NCBI GenBank assembly: GCA_012520645.1
Contig: JAAYNV010000060.1
Coordinates: 1-53,031, forward strand
DNA from: Clostridiales bacterium
Lineage (GTDB): Bacteria > Bacillota > Clostridia > Lachnospirales > Lachnospiraceae
Length of the DNA: 53,031 nucleotides
Direction of reading: 5' to 3'
Part shown: piece by piece, positions 9,312-17,877 of the stretch
Layout of the letters: each line of letters begins with the position of its first letter
Position numbering within the stretch: position 1 is the first letter of the stretch
Notes under the pieces: model-generated
What the model was told of the DNA's origin: nothing
Database searches by the model: none
The model's input: the letters and a program-made list of their open reading frames with translations, nothing else
Position numbers and translations under genes: made by a program

Positions 9312-10634
9312 TCAGGTACGCAGTTCCCCTGCACACCTGTACTCATTCATTTCCATCTGCATTCTGGAAACTACGAATTCTGCCATACTGTCATTCAGGT
9401 AATAACCCTGCTCTTTTTCCCGGAAACTCAACAGCAGGATGCTTCGTCCCTTTCTGGGAAAAAGCTCCTCTCCTGCAAACCAGTTCATTTTGGGTTCAAT
9501 TATTTCTCTTTCACAGCCATCCAGAACAGCACAATCCACAAGCTCTATATATTCTTCCACATCCAGCTCCAACACCCTGCGGAACAGGTCACTCTTTGTC
9601 ATCAGCCGTACACCCGACTGATTGGTAAGCCTTTTCAAAAAAGTATCCTTTTCCCGGTTGGACAGAAAAGGCGCCTTATAATCCAGAGAACGCACCATCT
9701 CTCCCTGAACCAGCCTCACTGACACCCAATCTGAAAAAGTCTCTCTGGGTGATTTCAGCATGATTCGTCCATTCTCATGACGGATTTCCAATATATCTCC
9801 GTTCTTTTGGATCAGATATCCGTCTTTTTGTTTTTCTTCTTCTATCCGAAACTCATGCTCATAATAAATGCCATCGATGCACGGAATCATAAAATTGGTG
9901 CTCTCAAACTTCATTTCTTCTATATTCCAGAGCGGAATCATTCCGCTCAAAACCGCACCCGCATACTCTCCCCGCTCAAATTCTATCTCTTCCATAAAAT
10001 TATCATTTTCAAGATGCACTTTTTCTGCTTCATCCACTGCCATATAGAGATCATAGAACTTGTCCAGATAGGCTGTATTGACCGTTTTCCAGGAAATATA
10101 GTTGTCCAGAAACATCTGATATAGCTGCTCTACTTTATTGCGGTAGCGCTGTGCCGGACGGATTACAAACTCTGCCCGTTGTTTCTCCACTCCGACCATT
10201 ATGCTTCCATATATCTTTCCAGTTTCTTCCAATGACCTGCAAAGCCGGTTATTTCCCCTGACAAATACCGTTCTCACATAACGTAGCTTTTTGTCCGATA
10301 ACTGTTCTCTCTGCGTTTCTTCCTGCAGATCCAGCATATCAACCGGAAACAAGGTTTCATTGGTCGGATCGTAATGTCTGCGCTCTATGACTGTCGAAAC
10401 AACACTGTACTGACTGTCTGGAATCTCTATTTCTTCATAAATCCTTTTTTCCAAATCCATATATTTCTGTTCCGTCTGTCTGATAATACTGCCTAACCCC
10501 TTCAGCAGAATCTCTTTTGCAAATCTGCGTTCATCCAGATCATCAATCTGCCGAAGCTGCTCATTTATATACCGCTCGTAGTCAAACGGATATTCCTGCA
10601 TGGGAATATGGTTATTATTCTGGTTATTGTTCAT
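9312..10634 (-). CDS. Large operon protein, candidate baseplate wedge
   Basis: This 440-residue soluble protein has a good GAAGGAG ribosome site. The N-terminus is Asn-rich (MNNNQNNNHIPMQEYPFDYE), followed by a long helical part with charged heptad-like stretches (residues about 20-75). The rest mixes strands and helices, including IEEMKFESTNFMIPCIDGIYYEHEF. It has no membrane segment or enzyme motif. Its size, single copy and place next to the 230-residue gene make it a candidate for the TssF-type wedge component that such a system needs. I do not recognise the family. Confidence 0.45.
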   Translation of the reverse strand: MNNNQNNNHIPMQEYPFDYERYINEQLRQIDDLDERRFAKEILLKGLGSIIRQTEQKYMDLEKRIYEEIEIPDSQYSVVSTVIERRHYDPTNETLFPVDMLDLQEETQREQLSDKKLRYVRTVFVRGNNRLCRSLEETGKIYGSIMVGVEKQRAEFVIRPAQRYRNKVEQLYQMFLDNYISWKTVNTAYLDKFYDLYMAVDEAEKVHLENDNFMEEIEFERGEYAGAVLSGMIPLWNIEEMKFESTNFMIPCIDGIYYEHEFRIEEEKQKDGYLIQKNGDILEIRHENGRIMLKSPRETFSDWVSVRLVQGEMVRSLDYKAPFLSNREKDTFLKRLTNQSGVRLMTKSDLFRRVLELDVEEYIELVDCAVLDGCEREIIEPKMNWFAGEELFPRKGRSILLLSFREKEQGYYLNDSMAEFVVSRMQMEMNEYRCAGELRT

Positions 10635-10674
10635 GAGTACTCCTTCAAATCTATAACTTTTTATATTATTACTG

Positions 10675-11255
10675 TTAGTATCGAACCATAAGATAACCTA
10701 TCATTACAAACCCTATCTCATATGCTTTGTTCAACAATTTCAGCCAAAACCACATTGGCAACGCTCCAAGCCATATGGATGTTCCTTTACACTCTTTATG
10801 TATAGATAAAAAACCAATTTTATTTTCTCTTATTTCCTGCGGTAAATGAGCATAATCCACTCTCTTTCGAATATTTCTCCAATATAATCTATCTCCCATT
10901 ATTCCTGTTACAACAACGCATACTATAGCTGGAATATGTAATAAGCAATATGCCTGCTTTGGTGTTCCTACCAATGACCACGTATTCAAATAAATAATAA
11001 TCGCACTAAAAAACAATTTGAATACAATATAGCATGCATAATATATAATTCCCTCCCTCCATATTTTTCGATAGCCCATCCAATAAATTCCAAAAAGGCT
11101 GCAGCCCAGTTAAACTTAGGCCGCCTATTCTGTGCCAGACGCTCAAAGCGTTCGAGGTACTGATCGCTTCTTTTTACTACAAAATTCTCTATTTCCGTTA
11201 CATCATATCCTGCTATTTCTCTTTCCATTTGTTCTTCCATTATCTCCTCTGACAC
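10675..11255 (-). CDS. DUF2628-type membrane protein, copy 2 (frame break)
   Basis: This is a close paralog of the next gene upstream (11278-11832). Both start with EREIAGYDVTEIENFVVK and share RPKFNWAAA, a membrane segment, IYWRNVRKR/LYWRNIRKR and EIRENKIGFL. As written the frame breaks after FNWAAAF. One extra base in the A5 run at 11092-11096 gives FNWAAAFFGIYWMGYRKIW, the typical DUF2628 pattern, and a 193-residue protein with three or four membrane helices. The start may be GTG 11255 or the downstream ATGs. The pair follows a spike with a C-terminal extension, so it could be immunity proteins for that cargo. That is inference. It is AT-rich compared with its neighbours. Confidence 0.65.
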
Positions 11256-11277
11256 TGGTAATTATTAAAACTGCTAA

Positions 11278-11832
11278 TTACAATGCGGCAATAAAATAGG
11301 CAATTGTCAACAGTATTTTCCCATATATTCTTATCATTACCTCTCTCCAAAACAACATTGGTACGGCTCCTAACCCTATTGACGTTCCTTTGCTTTCCTT
11401 ATGTATTGCCAAAAAACCAATTTTATTTTCCCGTATTTCCTTTGGAATATGAGAATACTCTATCCTTTTCCGAACATTTCTCCAATATATTTTATCTCCA
11501 ACAAATCCCATAAAAATAAACTGGATTAAGTCAGGAATATGAATCAACCAATATGCTGTTGACTCATCTATGACTCCTATTTTTGAAAGGTATATTACAA
11601 TTGCACTTATAATAAGATTGCATGTTGTATAATATATTACATAATAAACCAAGCTTTCAATCCACATTTTCCGATATCCCAACCACAATCCATCAAAGAG
11701 CGCAGCCGCCCAGTTAAACTTAGGCCGCTTATTCTGTGCCAGACGCTCAAAGCGTTCAATATACTGATCGCTTCTTTTTACTACAAAATTCTCTATTTCC
11801 GTTACATCATATCCTGCTATTTCTCTTTCCAA
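11278..11832 (-). CDS. DUF2628-type membrane protein, copy 1 (possible immunity protein)
   Basis: This 184-residue integral membrane protein shows the DUF2628 hallmark FNWAAALFDGLWLGYRKMW, then hydrophobic helices (residues about 55-75, 88-110 and 160-184) around a cytoplasmic loop with IYWRNVRKR and EIRENKIGFLAIHKESKG. The start is probably the TTG at 11832, behind GGGAGGAAATGAGGA. It begins 20 bases after the end of the extended spike gene at 11852, and a second copy follows at once. Tandem small membrane proteins behind an extended VgrG are a familiar effector/immunity layout in T6SS, but no experiment or family link proves it here. Confidence 0.75.
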   Translation of the reverse strand: MEREIAGYDVTEIENFVVKRSDQYIERFERLAQNKRPKFNWAAALFDGLWLGYRKMWIESLVYYVIYYTTCNLIISAIVIYLSKIGVIDESTAYWLIHIPDLIQFIFMGFVGDKIYWRNVRKRIEYSHIPKEIRENKIGFLAIHKESKGTSIGLGAVPMLFWREVMIRIYGKILLTIAYFIAAL

Positions 11833-11851
11833 TCCTCATTTCCTCCCCGTA

Positions 11852-13950
11852 TCAGTATTTAAAATACCAGACCGCTTGTATCTCCATTGGATCACCTGAT
11901 CCTTCACCGCCAGATAGAAAAACAACATACCCTCCGACATTCTCATTTCCCACTTTATCAAGTATATTGACTTCTATATCACCCGGCTTTATATAATAAA
12001 TATTTGTATCTGTATAATTCACAGCTCCTTTTTGATATGGTGCAAATTCTTGGGCATATACATCTCCTTTTCGAAATTCCACATCATCATCCAATATATT
12101 ATGAATCTCATCAATCTCACTTAATATTTCCGTATATTGCCCAATTGTCTCATTTCCTGCCTTAATTGCAGTTATCCTTATATCTTCTTCAGCCTGTTTT
12201 CCCAAATTGACCGCCGTTGTCTTGGGTATCCCCTCTGCTAACGTTCGATTTAAAAATCCTGGTTCTTCTCCATACAAATCTTCATCCTTCATCGTTGTCA
12301 CTATGCCAAGAATCACTCCAATTTCCGGTACTTTCTCCGCTATAAAAGCGGCTACAAGATCCGCCCTTCTTTTATTCCGGATTTCCGCCCTGCTATATGT
12401 ATGATAATTCTCCACTACCAGATTCCCCTGTATCTTATCTTCAGGTACAACATCCCTGATATACTTCAATACTTTCTCAATATTCTTCCCTTCAAGCGTA
12501 TCCGGCTCATCCACCCGGTGCAGCATTCCGTCTGCATGAAAAAATTCATTTTCATTCTCCCGCATCTCCTCATAGGCACTGAGCAGACGATTGATACGGT
12601 CCGCTCCAAGCAGATCATATTTTCCGTTATGTGGGCTGAATATCCGAATTTCATTGTCCTTCATCTGTATCTGGTCTTCTGTGATAAGAATGCCGTTTTC
12701 CCCGTTATGGAGCCATAGATACTGCTCTGCCTGAAGGGTAATTTCTCCGGCTGCTTCCGATATGTTTCCTGCATTCAGGTAGATATCTCCCTTGGATCGC
12801 AGACGGATTGCCTGGGGTTCTACTTTTACCAAAGCCCTTCTCCCCTTCGAATGCAGCCATACTCCCGTACCGTCCAGCACGCTGCCAAGTCCTCCCGGGG
12901 TCTTGAGGCTTTTCCGCTCCGGTCTTTCTTCATTTCCGCAGTCCACAGCCGCGATCACATACCGTTCCGTTTCATCTCCGGAAGGAAAGTATAACTTTAA
13001 TACATCCTCCGGCTCTGGGCTGCCCTCATAGCCGCTTCCTTTTCCCGCATAATAGGTCGGCTGCTCATGCCAGCTTTCCCTTTGTTCCCCTGCACAGTCT
13101 GTGCGAAGTCTCATCCGAAGCTTCCCGCTCCGGCTGTCTACTGCATTTCCATCCACTGCCATTCCCTGCAGCCGTCTGTTCTTCTCCATCCCGTTCCGGC
13201 ACCCATCACGGCTCTTCAGAACATAGTGGTATTCCCATTCGGTGTTCTCCAGATATGCCTCCGCCTCTGCCACAGCCAGGCGTTTTCCTCGGTATCTTAC
13301 TATTGTCCCCAGTTCCACCTTCTGTGTACTTTTTCCCAAATGGTATCTGCAGCCGGACAGCTCCATATGAAACTGCTCACATTCCCCGGTCAATTCAATT
13401 TCTTCCCGCCCTCTCAGCAGACCGATATATAACTTCGTTCCAGACACCAATGTCTCCGGGATCAAAGGCAGCCCATGTATAGATGCCAGTCTCCGCAGAA
13501 ATTCCCAGTCACTTTCCTGATACTGGAAGAACATCCGGCCGGTTTTCTGATGCTTTTCCTCACCATTCCAGATATAGGCTCCCCCGGATACTTTTCCAGA
13601 ATCAGACGAAACAGCTCACCATAGGTTCTGCTTTCCTGTTGGAAGGAGCATTCCCTTCTCTGCAGGTCTGCCAGAATAGAACCCGACGCTGCCGTCAGTT
13701 CCATATAATCTCTTCCTTCCTCCTGATACCGGACCATGCCTGTTACAATACCACAAAACAGAACTTTCTCCTGGTCCGGCTGGTCCGGACATTCCTTCAG
13801 ACACACCGGACTATAACAGGATATCCGGTTCGTGTCTTCCCCACACAGAAAGAATGTCTTTAGGAAAGCGTGGGTATTCAATTTCTGAATGATGGAAGCT
13901 TTTTGAACCGCATAATGCTTTCCCTCCGCTTCTAATACCGTTCTGGTCAT
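11852..13950 (-). CDS. VgrG-like spike protein 2 with C-terminal extension (frame break)
   Basis: The spike signature QYQESDWEFLRRLAS and the neck segment around LKLYFPSGDE are present, followed by beta-helix repeats. A C-terminal region of about 200 residues without spike features (from about LLSAYEEMRENENEF to VWYFKY) is absent from the other two spikes and may be an effector domain. As written the gene is split. One extra base in the C5 run at 13581-13585 joins the halves as YPGGAYIWNGEEKHQKTGRM and gives 699 residues. ATG 13950 overlaps the PAAR-like stop (ATGA) and follows AAAGGAGG. Two DUF2628 membrane proteins follow. Confidence 0.75.
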
Positions 13951-15101
13951 TTTTTCCCCTCCTTTCCTTCCTGCAGCTTTTGCCACATTTTCTCAGCCAT
14001 CCATTCTCTTTCTTCCTGTTCCTTCTGTATCTGTTTCGCATCTGCAAAAACAGACCGAAACCTCTCCTGCTGTTCCTGCTTCTGTTGCTCTGCTTTGCTT
14101 TTCAGCGCATTTTCCACACTTTTTCTTATTTCCTGTTCTCCGCCCGGATACATACGGATATAATCCGCATACCGGTTGTCATTTTCATCTGCATTCTGAT
14201 CTTTTTGCAGATAGCTTTGAAGCATAGCAACCGTAGACTGCCCCTTCTCCTGTCTCCCTGCTTCCAGAAAAGCATTGAACATTTCATCCTTTTCCAATAA
14301 TTCTTCTGTAATCAGCCGGTCCTGCATATGCTCTGCATTCAATAGAGAAAGATTGATCGACCGCCAGTTTTTATGCGGGTCCTCCAAAGTCTTATACACT
14401 CCTGACATATAACTCAGATCAATCTTTCCACCGTCTGCAGCCTCATAAATCATTTTCCTTTGAAAAAAACCGTAAAGTGCCGGATTTTCCACTGCAAGCT
14501 GTGCACAAAAATTCCGGGTCATATCAATGGATTCCTTATCCCACACAAGACTCTCACTGCTATAACCTCCATACAGCAATACGCTTTCCATCAGCGTATC
14601 CTTATACTTTTCATAAGTGATATCCTGCTGCCGCGTATATTCCCTGACCTCCTGGTCTAAAAGCTCCAGCATTTCCAAAATTCTCCTGGCATTTACCTCC
14701 CCAGCCTGTCCGGATGTTATCAATGTGATGATTCCAAACCCTTTGCTGCAAACCGTCCATCCTTCCTCTAAAAGAGCTTTATAATTGCCGATCTGTACGT
14801 CATTCTTTGTATTCTGCCAGGGAATCTGAATATCCGGGATGCACTCCTCCACACCTCCTGTATTCATTTCCAACTGATGTACATTCTTAACCCCGTCCGG
14901 TATCGAATCTCTTCCTTCCATCCGATACTTACTGTGACACCTGCCAAATCCTCCTATACATTCCGGTGTATAGTCGGTTTCATTTGCAATCTTTTCTCCG
15001 GTTTCTGTAATATGCCTGTCTCCATGCACTTTCAGCCTGCATATCTCACTCCCATATTCACAGATTACCTCTGCACCTTCTATCACATAGTTTTTATCCA
15101 T
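13947..15101 (-). CDS. PAAR-like (DUF4280-type) tip protein with helical C-terminus
   Basis: This protein has 384 residues. Residues 1-130 repeat the PAAR-like pattern of 2382-4076: GAEVICEYG, CIGGFGRCHS, a Cys-Ile-Pro-Asp-Ile ... Trp block and GWTVCSKGFGIITLITSGQ. The rest is helical and ends in a long charged coiled coil rich in Lys, Glu and Gln (about 325-384). The middle (YEKYKDTLMESVLLYGGYSSE) may be a cargo or docking domain. ATG 15101 follows GGAGGGGAGC and overlaps the preceding stop by 8 bases. The gene overlaps the start of the extended spike by 4 bases, so tip and spike are probably made together. Confidence 0.7.
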   Translation of the reverse strand: MDKNYVIEGAEVICEYGSEICRLKVHGDRHITETGEKIANETDYTPECIGGFGRCHSKYRMEGRDSIPDGVKNVHQLEMNTGGVEECIPDIQIPWQNTKNDVQIGNYKALLEEGWTVCSKGFGIITLITSGQAGEVNARRILEMLELLDQEVREYTRQQDITYEKYKDTLMESVLLYGGYSSESLVWDKESIDMTRNFCAQLAVENPALYGFFQRKMIYEAADGGKIDLSYMSGVYKTLEDPHKNWRSINLSLLNAEHMQDRLITEELLEKDEMFNAFLEAGRQEKGQSTVAMLQSYLQKDQNADENDNRYADYIRMYPGGEQEIRKSVENALKSKAEQQKQEQQERFRSVFADAKQIQKEQEEREWMAEKMWQKLQEGKEGKK

Positions 15102-15612
15102 GCTCCCCTCCTCCATCCGTTTCCAGCTTTTGCAGGATAAACCCATGAATATGCTGCTCCAGCATTTTCTCGGCAACTGCTTTTTCTACTACATAATATG
15201 TTTTCTTTCGATTCCGAATGGCAAAAACCTTTTGATATCGAACTTCATCTTCTTTTAATACAATCTTTTTAAAAGTACCGTCTTTCTGATATTCCGTCTG
15301 GTCGCTCAGTGCCGCTACATACTTCGCCTCTGCAATCCAGTAAACATGTACGTTATTATGCTCTATATTCCCGACCGCACATGGTTCATATTTCCATCCC
15401 GTCTGCATACTTTCCCATATTTCTTTCACCTCATCAGATATGACCAGCTTTGTATGTTCAATGATAGGAGGGAAAAAAGCATAATCTCCAGTATTCTGCA
15501 CAATTCCCCGGATAAAAACCGGTCCTTTCGATTTTTCATTGTTACAGGGCAGTGCTTCAAGCTGTATCGAATTACGGATGTTACGATTCTGGCTAATACT
15601 GTAGAATTCCAT
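15094..15612 (-). CDS. Cassette accessory protein, paralog of 4079-4597
   Basis: This is a 172-residue soluble protein. The second half (YWIAEAKYVAALSDQ, then VEKAVAEKMLEQHIHGFILQKLE) aligns by eye with the end of the equally long protein at 4079-4597. It overlaps the gene before it by 20 bases and the PAAR-like gene after it by 8 bases. An Imm11-like relation is possible. A role as adaptor between the tip protein and the tube, or as immunity protein, would fit the position. It contains no membrane segment or catalytic motif. Confidence 0.55.
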   Translation of the reverse strand: MEFYSISQNRNIRNSIQLEALPCNNEKSKGPVFIRGIVQNTGDYAFFPPIIEHTKLVISDEVKEIWESMQTGWKYEPCAVGNIEHNNVHVYWIAEAKYVAALSDQTEYQKDGTFKKIVLKEDEVRYQKVFAIRNRKKTYYVVEKAVAEKMLEQHIHGFILQKLETDGGGEHG

Positions 15613-16210
15613 TAAGCATTTCCCTCCACCAGTCTATTCTGTTGTCTTTGACATATATAACAGAAAAATTACCTCTATAACTGCTTACATAAAACGCCGT
15701 TTTATCTCTCAGTTTTTTATATTCTTCTGTTTTTGAAATATCTTTCATCGCTCTGTTTAACAGATACTCCATCAGTCTGCGGCATGTAGAAAGTCCTGCA
15801 AACTGTATTCTTTCCAGACACACTGCATCAATCTGACTGATATATCTTTTCGCCTGCCCGGTCAGTGTATCACAATATTGAAAGAATATACGATACATCC
15901 ATTCTGTCTCCAGAGGACTGTCACATAACAGCCCATCCTTATACAAGCTTTTATCAAAAAGCTCCACCCGGTAAAACGGCTGCCGCAGGAGTGCATCGCA
16001 TCGTGACTGTGTAAACTGAATATATGCAATCCGCTCTGCTTTCTCCTGTTGTTCCGCCTTTTTATATGCCTGTACAAAAGAGCTTTGCAGCTCCTGCATT
16101 ATGTCCGCAGTATGACTATTCACATAATCTGCCAATGACTCTCTGAAACACTCTGTCAGTTTCTGTACTTCTTTTTCCAGAAAGTGCTGGATTCCATCTG
16201 CTCTGTCCAT
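15593..16210 (-). CDS. Cassette accessory protein, paralog of 4594-5217
   Basis: This 205-residue, largely helical protein has a charged N-terminal coil (residues 1-70) and the IAYIQFTQS block shared with 4594-5217. It is the first gene of the arming cassette at 11852-16210 and keeps the same order as the other cassette: this family, the 172-residue family, PAAR-like, spike. ATG 16210 follows GGCAGGAATAGT. The family is not recognised. A chaperone or loading role for the PAAR-like protein is inferred from the conserved order only. Confidence 0.6.
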   Translation of the reverse strand: MDRADGIQHFLEKEVQKLTECFRESLADYVNSHTADIMQELQSSFVQAYKKAEQQEKAERIAYIQFTQSRCDALLRQPFYRVELFDKSLYKDGLLCDSPLETEWMYRIFFQYCDTLTGQAKRYISQIDAVCLERIQFAGLSTCRRLMEYLLNRAMKDISKTEEYKKLRDKTAFYVSSYRGNFSVIYVKDNRIDWWREMLNGILQY

Positions 16211-16211
16211 A

Positions 16212-16379
16212 CTATTCCTGCCTTGTCCGGTAATACGTATTCACTTCGTTTACCATTGCCCGATTGTACTGTATGTGCTGCAATATGGATATTTTTTCTT
16301 TTTTCTGTTCCCCTGCTTTCTCCACTTCATTCTGCATATGCATAATCTTCCTGCTTGGATCTGCCCCCGTTGTAACCAT
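16212..16379 (-). CDS. Small charged protein, 55 residues
   Basis: This short frame fills the gap between spike 3 (stop at 16383) and the 205-residue gene (start at 16210). ATG 16379 follows GGGATAAGGT. The product is hydrophilic and helical, with a Lys/Glu-rich middle (NEVEKAGEQKKEKISILQ) and no Cys or membrane segment. The tight fit at both ends and the ribosome site argue that it is real. It has no counterpart in the other cassette. Function unknown. Confidence 0.55.
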   Translation of the reverse strand: MVTTGADPSRKIMHMQNEVEKAGEQKKEKISILQHIQYNRAMVNEVNTYYRTRQE

Positions 16380-16382
16380 ACC

Positions 16383-17873
16383 TTATCCCTCATTCATCTT
16401 AATATCATCTGCATGGATATCAATACTTGCATCCGAAATCGTTATACTGCTATCCTTGCATTTAATCTCTACGGTTCCCTCCGTAGAAAGATCGATTGCT
16501 TTTCCTGCTGCCAGACAAATGTTCCCTTCTGTCTGCAAATGAATCTCCTGCGTTGTATTCAGGTAGATCTGGTCCTCGCAGACAGTAATATGACTTCCAT
16601 CCTTACATACCAGTGAACCCTTACGATTCCGGTCATCCAGAATCAGCATTTTTTTATCCTTGGTGATCCATATCTTTACCTGATTATCTTCGATCAGCTC
16701 TGCCAATGGGAAATTGCACTTTCCGCTATCCGCCTGTTCCTCAAATGGCGCATGCATAGAATTTAAAACTATGGCATGACACTCCTGATGATCCGGGAAA
16801 TATAAATTGACCCGGTCCCCTTTTTCCGGCATACAATAAAACAGGGAATAAAAAGTACTGTAAGGAAACCAGCATTCATTTTCTGCCGGATAGCTTTCCA
16901 TATCCAGACAGACTTTCAACCTGTTTTTTAGGACTTCCTGAACGGTTCCTTTCACAGAGGTTCCCTGAAGCTGAAAATTATATCTTTTTTCTTCCCAAAA
17001 GCCCGAACGTCCTGCAAGCCGGTAGGTATGTGTCAGAACATGATCACGAATCTCTGCTCGGACTTCCCTTACATACCAAAGCTGCTCCCATACCTTGATA
17101 CAGTCTCCTATTTCCAAAGACTGTGCATCCGGACCATTGGTTGTAAGTTGTACACAATATTCCTCTCTGCACTGTCCCAAAAAGCTTTCCGGCTGATACC
17201 CTGAAACCGTCTGTATTTCTTTTACGCTCTTTAGATCATGTTCTGATACTCCATAAATCTGATTGCTTAAGATAATGCCATACTTAAACTTTATACCTTT
17301 GGAAATACTGCTTGCCTGTAAAGAACCTCCATTTCCGGATGCCAGACGCTTTAAAAACTCCCAGTCCGTTTCATTGTACTGAACCGTAAATGTATCCAGA
17401 CAGCCTCCCGCCATCTCCGGTGCGATAATAAAATTTGTTCCGCTGTAACTGCTCAATATGTACTGTATAATCTGGGAATAGGATGCCTCTGGATTCTGAT
17501 ATGCCCTGCATTTTTTCTGTTGATCCAGCATGCAGGAATATGACATCCCTGTCAGATGTATGAGGTATGCCGGCAGATATTCCTCCAGCGCCGAAGTCAC
17601 ATCCACTGCCGTGACCACCCCATAAAAAATCACTTTTTTGCTTTCAGCCAATCCATATTCTATCTGAATCGAGACCCCCGGAAGCAGGGAAGCGGTCACA
17701 GCTTCGTATACTTCCTGCTTCATTCTGCAATCCAGCTCCACAATATCATGTTCATTTACCTGCTTATGCATATGAACAACCGGATCTAAAATATCTACCG
17801 GCTTTTCTCCGAGCAAAACATTCATCAGAATCATCTGTTCATTTGTTACATCCAATGTACTTAGGAAATCCAT
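16383..17873 (-). CDS. VgrG-like spike protein 3
   Basis: This 496-residue spike has the gp27-like signature QYNETDWEFLKRLAS near residue 165 and the neck motif MPEKGDRVNLYFP near 360. The last 80 residues are short beta repeats (HITVCEDQIYLNTTQEIHLQ and similar) and there is no extra C-terminal domain. It lies 4 bases after the phosphatase-like gene and before the small 55-residue gene. Because it is nearest to the core genes and lacks cargo extensions, it may be the basal spike, while the other two carry cassette cargo. That division is inference. Confidence 0.82.
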   Translation of the reverse strand: MDFLSTLDVTNEQMILMNVLLGEKPVDILDPVVHMHKQVNEHDIVELDCRMKQEVYEAVTASLLPGVSIQIEYGLAESKKVIFYGVVTAVDVTSALEEYLPAYLIHLTGMSYSCMLDQQKKCRAYQNPEASYSQIIQYILSSYSGTNFIIAPEMAGGCLDTFTVQYNETDWEFLKRLASGNGGSLQASSISKGIKFKYGIILSNQIYGVSEHDLKSVKEIQTVSGYQPESFLGQCREEYCVQLTTNGPDAQSLEIGDCIKVWEQLWYVREVRAEIRDHVLTHTYRLAGRSGFWEEKRYNFQLQGTSVKGTVQEVLKNRLKVCLDMESYPAENECWFPYSTFYSLFYCMPEKGDRVNLYFPDHQECHAIVLNSMHAPFEEQADSGKCNFPLAELIEDNQVKIWITKDKKMLILDDRNRKGSLVCKDGSHITVCEDQIYLNTTQEIHLQTEGNICLAAGKAIDLSTEGTVEIKCKDSSITISDASIDIHADDIKMNEG

Positions 17874-17877
17874 AATC

